Source: Gemmatimonadota bacterium
Lineage (GTDB): Bacteria > Gemmatimonadota > Gemmatimonadetes > Longimicrobiales > Gaopeijiaceae
Direction of reading: 5' to 3'
NCBI GenBank assembly: GCA_009692205.1
Contig: SHZR01000009.1
Location: forward strand, 27,667 to 91,666
DNA length: 64,000 bases
Shown in pieces: positions 9,051-17,098 of the stretch (position 1 is its first letter; each line of letters opens with the position of its first letter). The translations under genes were made by a program, and so were the position numbers. Under the pieces are notes generated by a model. It saw nothing but the letters and a program-made list of their open reading frames with translations, did no database searches and was not told the origin of the DNA.

Positions 9051-9928
9051 TACACCGCCAACGGAACCGGCTCGGGCCCGCCCCAGTCGTAGAAGCCCCG
9101 CCCGTTCTTCTTGCCGAACCGACCGAGGGTGACCAGGCGCCGCAGGAGCGGCGGAGGAGCATACCTCTCCTCGCGGTACTCCTCGTACATGATCTCGCTG
9201 ATGCGATGTAGGGTGTCGAGGCCGACGAAGTCGCAGAGCGTGAAGGGGCCCATGGGGTGCCCGCAGCCCAGAACCATGCCCGTGTCGATGTCGGAGATGC
9301 TGGCGACGCCCCGCTCGAGCTGACGGATCGCGTCGAGCATGTAGGGCACCAGGAGCAAGTTCACCACGAACCCGCTGGCGTCCTTGGCGGAGATCGGCAC
9401 CTTGCCCAGCGCGCGGACGAATGCGACGGCGCTCTCGAACGCCTCGTGGCCCGTGAGCAACGTCCGCACGACCTCGACGAGCGCCATCACCGGCACGGGA
9501 TTGAAGAAATGGAGTCCGACGAAGCGGTCCGGGCGGGACGTCGCGGCGGCGATGGCGCTGATGGGCAGGGAGCTCGTGTTCGACGCGAAGATCGTCCTCG
9601 CGCCGCAGAGCGCGTCGAGGTCCTGGAACAGCGATCGCTTCGCCGCCACATCTTCGACGATCGCCTCGATGACCAGGTCGCACGCCGCCAGGTCGGACAG
9701 GTCCGTAGTGAAGCGCAGGCGCTCCAGCGCGCGGTCGCGTTCGGCGGTACTCAGCTTCTCCTTGGAGACCGCGCGTTCCATGGACCGCTCGATGCGATCT
9801 CGCCCGGCCCGGAGCAGCTCGGCGCTCGGTTCCCGCACGGTCACGTCCCTCCCGGCGCGCGCAGCGACCTCGGCGATGCCGCTGCCCATCAGTCCGCAAC
9901 CCACCACCCCGACACGCTCGATGCTCAC
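9050..9928 (-). CDS. 3-hydroxyacyl-CoA (3-hydroxybutyryl-CoA) dehydrogenase
   Basis: NAD(P)-dependent oxidation or reduction between 3-hydroxyacyl-CoA and 3-ketoacyl-CoA. The 292-residue length matches the short single-domain family (Hbd/PaaH). The Rossmann motif VGVVGCGLMGSGIAE is at residues 6-20. Catalytic residues are visible: Ser119/Asn117 region SNTSSLPI, His140 in GLHFFNP and Glu151 in LVEVV. The C-terminal dimer domain starts near residue 185 (DASGFVVNLLL) and ends with GRGFYDW. It is transcribed alone, with a hairpin at its end. It probably works with the crotonase encoded near 4 kb in fatty-acid oxidation or butyrate/PHB-type metabolism. Confidence 0.93.
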   Translation of the reverse strand: MSIERVGVVGCGLMGSGIAEVAARAGRDVTVREPSAELLRAGRDRIERSMERAVSKEKLSTAERDRALERLRFTTDLSDLAACDLVIEAIVEDVAAKRSLFQDLDALCGARTIFASNTSSLPISAIAAATSRPDRFVGLHFFNPVPVMALVEVVRTLLTGHEAFESAVAFVRALGKVPISAKDASGFVVNLLLVPYMLDAIRQLERGVASISDIDTGMVLGCGHPMGPFTLCDFVGLDTLHRISEIMYEEYREERYAPPPLLRRLVTLGRFGKKNGRGFYDWGGPEPVPLAV

Positions 9929-9972
9929 ACGTCGCTCCTCTCTACTTCAATCAACCCCCGGACTTTTCTAAT

Positions 9973-10449
9973 TCAAGGCGACAGCCACCGGCGCGAGCGA
10001 GTGGGTTCCGCGGGCACGACCACCACGATGACGCCTCGTCCCGCCTGTCCGTTGCCCTCCATCCGGTAGCCATACCTCCCCGGGGGGGCCTCCGCGAACG
10101 ACAGGACGTACCGGCTCTCCCGCTCGATCAGGGGCGGCGACGCCACCTGGTCGGTCCGTTCCAGGAAGGCTCGCTGGGCGGTGCCCAGGCTGTCGGTCTC
10201 GAAGCGAATCTCGTGAACGAGCCAGTCGGTCGTGATGAACTCCACATACGACCCAGCCTCGATCGAAAGCGCAGCGGGCTCCGAGCGCTCGATTTCTCCT
10301 CCCGTGACCGACACCCGATAGACGCGGTCGTCCAGGGTGAGGCCGAGCTCCGCCTGCAGCACCGCATCCGGCTGCAGGGTGGGATCGGGCTCGGGAGTGC
10401 ACGCGAAGGCCAGGACGACCGCAAGCGCGCGGAGACCGCGGGAGCTAAC
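9973..10449 (-). CDS. Cupredoxin-like lipoprotein without a clear start codon
   Basis: The frame encodes a lipoprotein-like signal (GLRALAVVLAFAC, Cys as lipidation site) followed by about 140 residues with a cupredoxin-like pattern: SIEAGSYVEFITTDWLVHEI and ESRYVLSFAEAPPGRYGYR near the end. The usual copper Cys/His/Met set is not complete, so copper binding is doubtful. The frame overlaps the end of the zinc-ribbon gene. No ATG, GTG or TTG lies between that overlap and the signal peptide; the first usable starts are GTG inside the mature domain or an ATG at 10737 deep within the upstream gene. The start given is the first codon of the plausible signal region and is uncertain. Confidence 0.5.
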   Translation of the reverse strand, partial: VSSRGLRALAVVLAFACTPEPDPTLQPDAVLQAELGLTLDDRVYRVSVTGGEIERSEPAALSIEAGSYVEFITTDWLVHEIRFETDSLGTAQRAFLERTDQVASPPLIERESRYVLSFAEAPPGRYGYRMEGNGQAGRGVIVVVVPAEPTRSRRWLSP

Positions 10450-11128
10450 GAACCACCTCGACCCCGCACACGATGCAGAAGCACCATTCCGGCTCGAGTT
10501 CCTCGCCGCAGTCGTTGCACGGGACGACCTTGAGGTCCGTCCCGCAGAAGGGACAGAAATTGAGGTTGTCCCGCGCGGGCAGTTCCGCCCGGCACCACTG
10601 GCACGCGCTCGACGCGGCGGCGGTCGCCACCGGCGCCCTGTCCTGAAACACGTCCACGCCCGGCGGCACGATGGCCATGGCTTCCAGCGCGGCCTCGGAC
10701 GGGGCGAGATGGGCCATGGGAATCGGCTCGCCCGCACTCATCTCCCGCGAGAGGTCCTGCCGGTCTCCGACGCTCACGGCGACCAGATCCAGATACGCCT
10801 GGTTCAAACGGACATCTACCGCAGCGTATTCGCGATAGAGACCCGTGTTCGGATTGGGGGTGCCGAGCTCGGCACGCAGATCGCGTAGCGCCGGCTCCGA
10901 CTCGAGGACCAGGTAGCCGCCCTCGCCGGCGAGGAGCCGCAGGAGCGCATCCTCGTAGTCGCCGTTCATCGACACGCCGATCCGGTCCCTGTGCGAGCCG
11001 TAGGGCACCAGGTTCTGATAGATCTCGGCCACGGTGAACGGACCTGTCAAGTACTCGGGCCGCTGCGTCTGGATCTCTTCGATCAGCGCCCGGTGGAAGC
11101 GCTCCAATATTTCATTCGCGTCGTTCAT
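10445..11128 (-). CDS. Protein with C-terminal double zinc ribbon
   Basis: A 227-residue protein. The first 170 residues are an acidic, helical, unrecognised domain (MNDANEILERFHRALIEEIQ...). The last 55 residues form two zinc ribbons with paired cysteines: CQWC, CPFCG, CNDCG and CFCIVCG. Such double ribbons commonly serve as protein- or nucleic-acid-binding adaptors. Its ATG overlaps the stop of the TPR gene upstream by four bases (ATGA), and its own stop overlaps the lipoprotein-like frame downstream, so these three form an operon. Function is unknown; the tight coupling with a TPR protein suggests a shared complex. Confidence 0.75.
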   Translation of the reverse strand: MNDANEILERFHRALIEEIQTQRPEYLTGPFTVAEIYQNLVPYGSHRDRIGVSMNGDYEDALLRLLAGEGGYLVLESEPALRDLRAELGTPNPNTGLYREYAAVDVRLNQAYLDLVAVSVGDRQDLSREMSAGEPIPMAHLAPSEAALEAMAIVPPGVDVFQDRAPVATAAASSACQWCRAELPARDNLNFCPFCGTDLKVVPCNDCGEELEPEWCFCIVCGVEVVR

Positions 11129-12243
11129 GTCCCCGCCTGGTCGCCCCGCTCCAGCCTCACGAGCCCGGCTGCAACCGCGGCGCGTAGGAAGGATTCGGGA
11201 TCAGTGAATGGTATCTCTGCGCCGCTTTGCTCGTGCCAACGCTCGGCGAGGCGCCGCATGTACTCGACCATCGACTCGTGCGAGAAGCCCGCGTGGTCTC
11301 TCATCTGTCGCACGATGTCCTGCCAAGTGCCTCGCAAGAGGACGCCGTCAGCGAGCCGCACGGCGTACGAACCCTGGTCTCCTCCCGAGAATGCGCGCTC
11401 GAAGAGCTCCAACTGGCTGGGATCATAGCGGACGTCGCCGTCCGTCGCGCCCATGCGCGTCTCGACCTCTGCGAGCAGGCGGTCGATCGGGTCGTCCAAC
11501 TCCTCGAGTTCCCGAAGACGCTGCTCCCACGGAGCGAGCCGCCCATCCCCGGACTCCATCTGCCAGAGCGTCCGCTTGAGCTCCATCAGGCGCCACACCC
11601 CCAGTGCGTCCCAGTGCTCTTGGGGCGGCACGCGCTCGAACTCTCGCAGAGCCGCCTCCCAATCCCCGCGGTCGTACAGCAGGTGCCCCAGATAGATGCG
11701 TGCCTCATGAAGGTCGGGATCGAGCCGGAGCGCGCGTCTGATCTGGCGACCGGCACCGACCTCGTCGCCGAGTCGGTGCAGTGCATAGCCCAAGGACGCC
11801 GCCGCGTCGGCGCTGTCTGGGCGCCCTGCTGCGGCCTGCCCGAAGATGTCGCGGCAGTCCGCATACATCGCCGAGCGATAGAGCGCGCGGCCGATGGTCA
11901 GCATCAACTCGATATCGTCGCCGTATCCGCGCGAAGCGACGTCTCGGAACAGGCGCAGCGCCTGCTCCTTGTCGCCGAATCGGAGCAAGACTTCGCCGAG
12001 GCCGACCTGCGCATCCTCGTGCGTCGGGTCGAGCACCACAGCCCGCGCGAATGCGTGCCGAGCCCAAGCGAACTCCTCGCGCGCGAGCCGCGCGTATCCC
12101 AACCCCACGTAGAGTTCCACCGCGTTGGGATAAAGCGAGAGGCCCTCTTTGAGCATCTCGAGGGCCCCATCGTAGTCACCGTCGTTGTACAGCTTGTGCG
12201 CGTGCTCGTCGTATTCCTCGGAACTGAGGAACCCTTCGGGCAT
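11125..12243 (-). CDS. Tetratricopeptide-repeat protein
   Basis: A 372-residue protein built from TPR helical pairs, which act as protein-interaction scaffolds. Repeats are visible from residue 10: HKLYNDGDYDGALEMLKEGL, YVGLGYARLAREEFAWARHAF, QVGLGEVLLRFGDKEQALRLF, and others through about residue 200 (YLGHLLYDRGDWEAALREFE). The remainder is a helical domain without recognised motifs. The ATG at 12243 was chosen over an upstream in-frame start at 12300 because GGGAG lies about eight bases before it and the earlier residues look non-coding. It heads the operon with the zinc-ribbon protein. A promoter-like motif is present at 12296-12314. Confidence 0.85.
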   Translation of the reverse strand: MPEGFLSSEEYDEHAHKLYNDGDYDGALEMLKEGLSLYPNAVELYVGLGYARLAREEFAWARHAFARAVVLDPTHEDAQVGLGEVLLRFGDKEQALRLFRDVASRGYGDDIELMLTIGRALYRSAMYADCRDIFGQAAAGRPDSADAAASLGYALHRLGDEVGAGRQIRRALRLDPDLHEARIYLGHLLYDRGDWEAALREFERVPPQEHWDALGVWRLMELKRTLWQMESGDGRLAPWEQRLRELEELDDPIDRLLAEVETRMGATDGDVRYDPSQLELFERAFSGGDQGSYAVRLADGVLLRGTWQDIVRQMRDHAGFSHESMVEYMRRLAERWHEQSGAEIPFTDPESFLRAAVAAGLVRLERGDQAGT

Positions 12244-12295
12244 GTAGCGAGCTCCCTGGCGACCGCCGCCGGTCGAACCGTGAAGGCTGGATCGC

Positions 12296-12314
12296 GACAA
12301 CTATAATGCGGCGG
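12296..12314 (-). promoter_or_regulatory. Promoter-like motif upstream of the TPR operon
   Basis: On the minus strand the segment reads CCGCCGCATTATAGTTGTC and contains a TATAGT -10-like hexamer. A near-identical 19-base segment sits upstream of typA at 44836-44854 (CCGCCGTATTGTAGTTATC). The pairing of two copies at gene starts suggests a shared promoter element. Confidence 0.45.
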
Positions 12315-12316
12315 GG

Positions 12317-12339
12317 CACCCGCGCCCAAGGGCGCGGTG
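12317..12339 (-). terminator. GC hairpin downstream of the zinc-ribbon-like gene
   Basis: Inverted repeat CACC(C)GCGCCC / GGGCGCGGTG with one bulged base and an AA loop, between the gene at 12367-12741 and the TPR promoter. No U-tract follows. Confidence 0.35.
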
Positions 12340-12366
12340 GGACGCTACGCGACGGTCGCTGGGGGC

Positions 12367-12741
12367 CTAAGAGGCCTTGGCATACGCCAATCCGCACGAC
12401 ATGCAGACGAGGTCGCCGGCGGCGCGCACCAGTCGCGTGCCACGTCCGTGTCGCGGGCAATCCGGGTCCTGGCCGTCGTCGATGGCGGCCCTGACCTTCG
12501 TGCGCTCGCCCCGCGTGGCCTTCGGGATGACGATCTCGTAGCGGAGCGACGAAGCACTGCACTCGAAGATGCCCACGGAGTCACCCGCATCGCCCTGCCG
12601 CAAACCGAGCAGCATGAGATAGCCCCCGTTGGGGGATTCCATGCGGAGGCCCGCATAGTAGTTCCGGAGAAGCTGCTTCTCGTTCTCCAGCTTCAGGGGG
12701 CCCCCTGCGTCGCGCCGTTTTGCCAACGCCTTCCACCTCAT
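12367..12741 (-). CDS. Uncharacterised protein with C-terminal Cys/His cluster
   Basis: A protein of about 124 residues, of unknown function. The ATG at 12741 (MRWKALAKRRDAGG) is proposed because the longer frame upstream crosses the terminator of the preceding gene. The middle part (GGYLMLLGLRQGDAGDSVGIFECSA) is beta-rich; the C-terminus holds DCPRHGRGTRLVRAAGDLVCMSCGLAY, a possible zinc-binding knuckle with Cys, His, Cys and Cys. No signal peptide or membrane segment in this form. It is flanked by hairpins on both sides and looks monocistronic. Confidence 0.6.
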   Translation of the reverse strand: MRWKALAKRRDAGGPLKLENEKQLLRNYYAGLRMESPNGGYLMLLGLRQGDAGDSVGIFECSASSLRYEIVIPKATRGERTKVRAAIDDGQDPDCPRHGRGTRLVRAAGDLVCMSCGLAYAKAS

Positions 12742-12777
12742 ATGGAAGGGAGCGTGCGTTGTCGCTCCCGAGGACAG

Positions 12778-12827
12778 AAAAAGAAAAAAAGCGGGCGGAA
12801 GTATAGGCGGGAGGCCGCTTGCCCGCC
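12778..12827 (-). terminator. Intrinsic terminator with long U-tract
   Basis: On the minus strand GGCGGGC (12827-12821) pairs with GCCCGC (12796-12791) across a 24-base loop that has its own short stem, followed directly by TTTTTTTCTTTTT (12790-12778). Position fits termination of the small gene ending at 12883. Confidence 0.65.
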
Positions 12828-12882
12828 AAGGGGGCACCGACCGAGGTCCCGCAAACGCTCTAAACCCTTGTGGGTTCTGGGT

Positions 12883-13143
12883 CTAGGCGACCGTTGCGTC
12901 CGCCATCTTCTTGGCGGTATTCTCGCGGCCGTGTGGGATCGCCGGCTTGCAGAACCGGGTGCCGATCTCCCGAAGCCCCTGGAGGTCGTCCTCGGTCAGG
13001 TCCGGGTAACGTTCGCCGATGTATTCGATGGTCTCGTCCATCCACACGCTCTGATCGTCCGCCACAGCATCGATGACCCGGCACCGGTTGATGTGGCTGA
13101 ACAACTCGTCGCGCGCGCGGTCTAGGAGTTTTTCCTTGGACAA
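12883..13143 (-). CDS. Uncharacterised 86-residue protein
   Basis: A small acidic soluble protein of unknown function. Translation starts at TTG 13143 with GGAGAG about seven bases upstream. The sequence is helical (KLLDRARDELFSHINRC, WMDETIEYIGERYPDL, DDLQGLREIGTRFCKP) with two cysteines and no recognised motif. It is divergent from the hydantoinase B gene (about 110 bases between starts) and is followed by a good intrinsic terminator, so it is a stand-alone transcription unit. Confidence 0.7.
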   Translation of the reverse strand: MSKEKLLDRARDELFSHINRCRVIDAVADDQSVWMDETIEYIGERYPDLTEDDLQGLREIGTRFCKPAIPHGRENTAKKMADATVA

Positions 13144-13254
13144 AGTCGCTCTCCGTTGTCGTCAATATTCTCACGTGCCAGCAGCACGCGTCGTGTTTCC
13201 GCCTTCAGCCATATAACGTAACCGCGAACGGATCGCCGACAAACCGGAGACACG

Positions 13255-14859
13255 ATGACCCAAAGCGCGTCCCCGAGCGCGGTCGAACTCGAGGTTTTTC
13301 GGCACCTCTTCACGGCGATCGCCGAAGAGATGGGCGCGGCGCTGCGGCGCGCCGCGTTCTCTCCGAACATCAAGGAGCGGCGCGACTACTCGTGCGCGCT
13401 CTTCGACTCGGCGGGCATCGCGGTGGCCGTGGGTGATCACATGCCCGTGCACCTCGGGGCCATGCCCATGAGCGTCGAGGCCGCATTGTCCGCTCTCGGA
13501 ACTCTGGCGCCAGGCGACATCGCGTGCCTCAACGACCCCTTCCAGGGGGGTACGCACCTCCCCGACGTCACCCTCGTCTCCGCGGTCCACACCCCCGAGG
13601 GGGCGCTGCTCGGATACGTGGCCTCGCGAGCGCACCACAGCGACGTCGGCGGTTCGACGCCGGGCTCGATGCCCCTCGCGCGCGAGATCTACGAGGAGGG
13701 CCTCCGCATCCCACCGGTTCGGCTCTACCGTGAGGGGGTGCGGAACGAGGATCTCTGGCGCACCGTGTTGGCCAACGTGCGCACGCCTCGCGAGCGCGCG
13801 GGCGACCTCGACGCGCAGCTCGCGGCGTTGAACACGGGGGCGAAGCGCCTGCTCGAGATCGCCGCGCGCCGGGGCACCGACGCAACCCTCGCCGCGATGC
13901 GCGGGCTCATCGCGTATGCTGACCGGCTCGTGGCCGCTGGACTCGACCGGGTACCCGACGGCCTCTATCGAGCCGAGGACTCTCTGGAGGACGACGGCTT
14001 CGGCACGGGCTCGATCCCGATTCGCGCCGAACTCACGGTCTCGGGCTCGACCCTCACCATCGATTTCACGGGTTCGTCGCCCCAGGTCCCCGGCGGCGTG
14101 AACGCGGTGGCCGCGATCACCGCGTCCGCCGCGCGCTACGTGGTGCGCTGTGTGGTGGAGGCCCTCATCGGTGAGGCGCTTCCGGCGGGCGGCGGGTCGA
14201 TGACGGGGGTGCGGCTCGTGCTGCCTCCCGCGAGTGTGGTGAATGCGGCCCCGCCCGCCGCGGTGGCCGCAGGCAACGTAGAGACGAGTCAGCGCATCAC
14301 GGACGTGCTGCTGCGAGCGTTCGGTGAGGCGCTGCCCGACCTCATCCCGGCGCTCTCGCAGGGGACCATGAACAACACGACGGTCGGTGGAGTGGATCCC
14401 CGGACCGGAGACGCATTCGCATACTACGAGACCATGGGTGGAGGGATGGGCGCGGGGCCGTCGGGGGAGGGACTCTCCGGTGTGCACGTGCACATGTCGA
14501 ACTCTCTCAACACGCCCATCGAGGCACTCGAGCACGCGTATCCACTGCGGGTCACGCGGTACGAGATTCGCCGGGGCTCCGGGGGAGCCGGGCGCCACCG
14601 CGGCGGGGACGGGCTGAGGCGCGACCTCATGGTCCTCGGACCGGCGCGCGTGGCGCTCCTCAGCGAGCGCCGGGCTGTCGCACCCAAAGGGGCGCGCGGC
14701 GGCCACGACGGCGCGGTGGGCGAGAACGTCCTCATTCGCGCAGGTGTAGAGGAGCCCCTCCCGAGCAAGGCTACGTTCTCCGTCGATGCCGGTGACGTGG
14801 TGAGCATCCGCTCGCCCGGCGGCGGAGGGTGGGGACCGCCCGGCCGCCCAGAACCCTGA
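13255..14859 (+). CDS. Hydantoinase B/oxoprolinase family protein
   Basis: A 534-residue HyuB-type subunit. Family members, with a HyuA partner, perform ATP-dependent opening of 5-oxoproline, hydantoins or related lactams, or carboxylate acetone-type substrates. The family start AVELEVFRHLFTAIAEEMGAALRRAAFSPNIKE is present, as are DHMPVHLGAMP (about 62-72) and LNDPFQGGTHLPDVTL (about 94-109). The C-terminus has the Gly-rich GGAGRHRGGDGLRRD and SPGGGGWGPP typical of HyuB. No HyuA gene is adjacent, which is unusual. The DUF6941 gene begins seven bases after its stop, so it may head an operon running through the LPS kinase and GT9 genes. Confidence 0.92.
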   Translation: MTQSASPSAVELEVFRHLFTAIAEEMGAALRRAAFSPNIKERRDYSCALFDSAGIAVAVGDHMPVHLGAMPMSVEAALSALGTLAPGDIACLNDPFQGGTHLPDVTLVSAVHTPEGALLGYVASRAHHSDVGGSTPGSMPLAREIYEEGLRIPPVRLYREGVRNEDLWRTVLANVRTPRERAGDLDAQLAALNTGAKRLLEIAARRGTDATLAAMRGLIAYADRLVAAGLDRVPDGLYRAEDSLEDDGFGTGSIPIRAELTVSGSTLTIDFTGSSPQVPGGVNAVAAITASAARYVVRCVVEALIGEALPAGGGSMTGVRLVLPPASVVNAAPPAAVAAGNVETSQRITDVLLRAFGEALPDLIPALSQGTMNNTTVGGVDPRTGDAFAYYETMGGGMGAGPSGEGLSGVHVHMSNSLNTPIEALEHAYPLRVTRYEIRRGSGGAGRHRGGDGLRRDLMVLGPARVALLSERRAVAPKGARGGHDGAVGENVLIRAGVEEPLPSKATFSVDAGDVVSIRSPGGGGWGPPGRPEP

Positions 14860-14865
14860 GGACCT

Positions 14866-15291
14866 ATGCAACTCCGCTTCGCCGCCATCTGTGAGGACGC
14901 ACGCCCGACGCCCGACGGCCGGCTGGACGTCCACGGCGTCTACCACGACCTCTCCGCACCCGCCTTCCCGGCCCGGCAGGAGCGCCTCGTGCTTGTGCTC
15001 GTGATCGAGTGGGAGCGCGCGGACCACGGACGCTACCTCTTCAAGGCCGACCTCGAGGACGAGTCCGGCCAACCCTCCCTCACCGTCGAGGGAGAGACCG
15101 AGGTGCATCGGCCGACTCCGGGGCGGCCTCCGTCGCGCAGCCAGCTCATCATGCCGCTCGACGACGTCGTGTTTCCTCGAGCCGGTCAGTACAGGTTCCG
15201 CATCAAGGTGAAGGGAGACACCCTCGACGGCCCGAGCCTCTTTCTCATGGAGCTGCCGCCAGACAGCGGGACGAGCCCGGCCGCGGCGTGA
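14866..15291 (+). CDS. DUF6941-like conserved protein
   Basis: A 141-residue soluble protein. MQLRFAAICEDARPTPDGRLDVHGVYHDL followed by RQERLVLVLVIEW and FRIKVKGDTL gives an all-beta pattern that I associate with the uncharacterised DUF6941 family. No enzymatic motif is visible. It starts seven bases after hyuB and its TGA overlaps the GTG start of the kinase-like gene (GTGA), so translation is likely coupled. Function unknown. Confidence 0.75.
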   Translation: MQLRFAAICEDARPTPDGRLDVHGVYHDLSAPAFPARQERLVLVLVIEWERADHGRYLFKADLEDESGQPSLTVEGETEVHRPTPGRPPSRSQLIMPLDDVVFPRAGQYRFRIKVKGDTLDGPSLFLMELPPDSGTSPAAA

Positions 15292-16064
15292 GCGCAGGGC
15301 TCCCCGACGGCTACCGCGCGGTGGAGACGGCGGGGGTCGGCGGCTTCGCGTGGGCCGCGGCCGCACCCTGGCTCGAGGCGATCGCTCGCGACCGGGGAAC
15401 CGTCGACGACTGGGCCGCGGATCACGCAGGCACGGAGATCGGCGGGGGGCGGGCCAGCGTGCGCGTGATATCCGCACCTGTGAGCGGGCCCGACCGCCGG
15501 ACCAGCTGGGCGTGTCGCAGGTACCGGCGGGGGGGAGCTGCCGCCCCGGTGCTCGGCGACCGCTACCTGGCGAGCGGCGAGAGCCGGCCCCTCGTGGAAT
15601 TGCGGGCGTCGGTGGCGGCGCGGGCGCGGGGGGTGCGGACCCCGGCGGTGATCGCGGGCGCGACGTATCGGGCGGGGCCGTTCTACCGAGCCGACCTCGT
15701 GACCGAGCTGGTGCCGGACGCGCCGAGCCTCGCCGACCTCATGTTCTGCCGCGGGCCCGCCACAGACACGGAGGCGCTCCTCGGGTCCGTGGGCCGGCTC
15801 GTGCGCGAACTCGGGGAGGCACGCGTCTTCCACCGCGACCTCAACGCCGGCAACGTCGTCGTCCCCTCCGGACCCGAGGGAGAGCATCCCTGGGTGCTCG
15901 ACCTCGACCGGTGTCGGATCCTGCCGCTCGGCGGCCGCTCCCATGGAGACGGCATGCGCCGCCGGCTGGAGCGCTCGCTCGCCAAACTCGGAGAGCGTCA
16001 TCGGCGCCCGCTGACGGCACTCGAGTGGGCGGCCCTGCGGGCGGGTTACGAGGGGCACCCGTGA
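15288..16064 (+). CDS. LPS core (Kdo/WaaP-type) kinase-like protein
   Basis: A 258-residue protein of the lipopolysaccharide kinase superfamily (KdkA/WaaP), which phosphorylates inner-core sugars of LPS at the cytoplasmic face. The start is GTG 15288, overlapping the preceding stop (GTGA). The kinase catalytic loop is FHRDLNAGNVVV (about residues 181-192), followed by VLDLDRCRIL (about 204) in the place of the DFG metal-binding motif. RAGPFYRADLVTELVPDA matches the hinge region. Its stop overlaps the GTG of the GT9 gene, which would add the core heptose or similar sugar, so the pair supports a role in LPS core assembly. Confidence 0.85.
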   Translation: MSAGLPDGYRAVETAGVGGFAWAAAAPWLEAIARDRGTVDDWAADHAGTEIGGGRASVRVISAPVSGPDRRTSWACRRYRRGGAAAPVLGDRYLASGESRPLVELRASVAARARGVRTPAVIAGATYRAGPFYRADLVTELVPDAPSLADLMFCRGPATDTEALLGSVGRLVRELGEARVFHRDLNAGNVVVPSGPEGEHPWVLDLDRCRILPLGGRSHGDGMRRRLERSLAKLGERHRRPLTALEWAALRAGYEGHP

Positions 16065-17098
16065 GCGCCGCCGCGCCGGGCTGGAGCGGCTCACCGCCCC
16101 GTGAGATCTGCATCGTGATGCTCTCGGCCATCGGGGACGCCGTGCACGTGCTCCCGGTCGCGAACGCGCTCAAACGCGCCTGGCCGGCCTCCCGCATCAC
16201 GTGGGTGATTCAGCCGGCGGCGCACGCGCTCGTCTCGAGCCACGGCGCGATCGATGACTTCGTCGTCTTCCACCGGCGGCGCGGCTTGGGTGCGTGGCGG
16301 AGCTTCCGCGATGTCGGTGCCGAGCTACGGGGAAGGAGGTTCGATCTGCTGCTCGGCCTCCAGGTGTACTTCAAGGCAGGCCTGATCACGGGGCTCGCCC
16401 GCGCACGCACGAAGCTCGGCTTCGACCTGCGCCGCGCGCGGGATGCACAGTGGCTCTTCACGAACGCGAGGATTCCCGCGCGCGCCACTCAGCACGTGCA
16501 GGACCAGTACTTCGAGTTCCTGGAGTTTCTGGGTGTCGATCCGCGACCGGTCACGTGGGGGATCACGCTCACAGATGCAGAGCGCGAGGCCCAGGCTTCA
16601 TTCTTCCGTGGGCTCGACCGGCCCGCGTGCGCCGTGGTCGTCGGCACCAGCCGGGCGGAAAAGAACTGGATGCCCGACCGCTACGCCCGCGTGCTCGAGC
16701 AACTCGAGGCGAAGCACGGGCTCCGCCCGGTCCTCGTGGGCGGACCCTCCCCCGTCGAGCGCCGCATCGCGGACGAGATCCTGGCCCAGACCCGGGCGCA
16801 CGTCGTCGATGCGCTGGGGAACGACCTGCGACGACTCGTGTGGCTCCTCGAGGGGAGCGCGCTCGTCGTCACGCCGGACACGGGGCCTCTCCACATCGCC
16901 CGTGCGCTCGAAAGGCCCGTCGTGAGCCTGTTCGGGAGCACGAACCCCAAGCGGTCCGGCCCCTACCGCGCGTTCCAGGACCTCGTAGTCGACGGGTACG
17001 ACGAGACGGCCGAGCCTCGGGAGGGCATGCACCGCGTCACCGTCGAAGGCGTGCTCGCGAAGATCGACCTCGCCATGACCAAGTACGTGGGGCGTTAG
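16061..17098 (+). CDS. Glycosyltransferase family 9 (heptosyltransferase-like)
   Basis: A 345-residue GT-B enzyme of family GT9 (WaaC/WaaF/RfaQ type), transferring a heptose or related sugar onto LPS core. The GTG at 16061 overlaps the kinase stop by four bases. The N-terminal domain begins ICIVMLSAIGDAVHVLPVANALKRAWP, the GT9 signature. The C-terminal nucleotide-sugar region shows GTSRAEKNWMPDRYARVL (about 193-210) and TPDTGPLHIARALERPVVSLFGSTNP (about 272-297). It converges on the ICMT-like gene with a four-base stop overlap. Neighbouring LPS kinase, LpxL and MsbA genes support an outer-membrane role. Confidence 0.92.
   Translation: MSAAAPGWSGSPPREICIVMLSAIGDAVHVLPVANALKRAWPASRITWVIQPAAHALVSSHGAIDDFVVFHRRRGLGAWRSFRDVGAELRGRRFDLLLGLQVYFKAGLITGLARARTKLGFDLRRARDAQWLFTNARIPARATQHVQDQYFEFLEFLGVDPRPVTWGITLTDAEREAQASFFRGLDRPACAVVVGTSRAEKNWMPDRYARVLEQLEAKHGLRPVLVGGPSPVERRIADEILAQTRAHVVDALGNDLRRLVWLLEGSALVVTPDTGPLHIARALERPVVSLFGSTNPKRSGPYRAFQDLVVDGYDETAEPREGMHRVTVEGVLAKIDLAMTKYVGR

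Noticed and set aside
13171..15477. 768-codon minus-strand frame opposite hyuB
   Set aside because: Antisense to a clear HyuB gene and without any recognisable domain.
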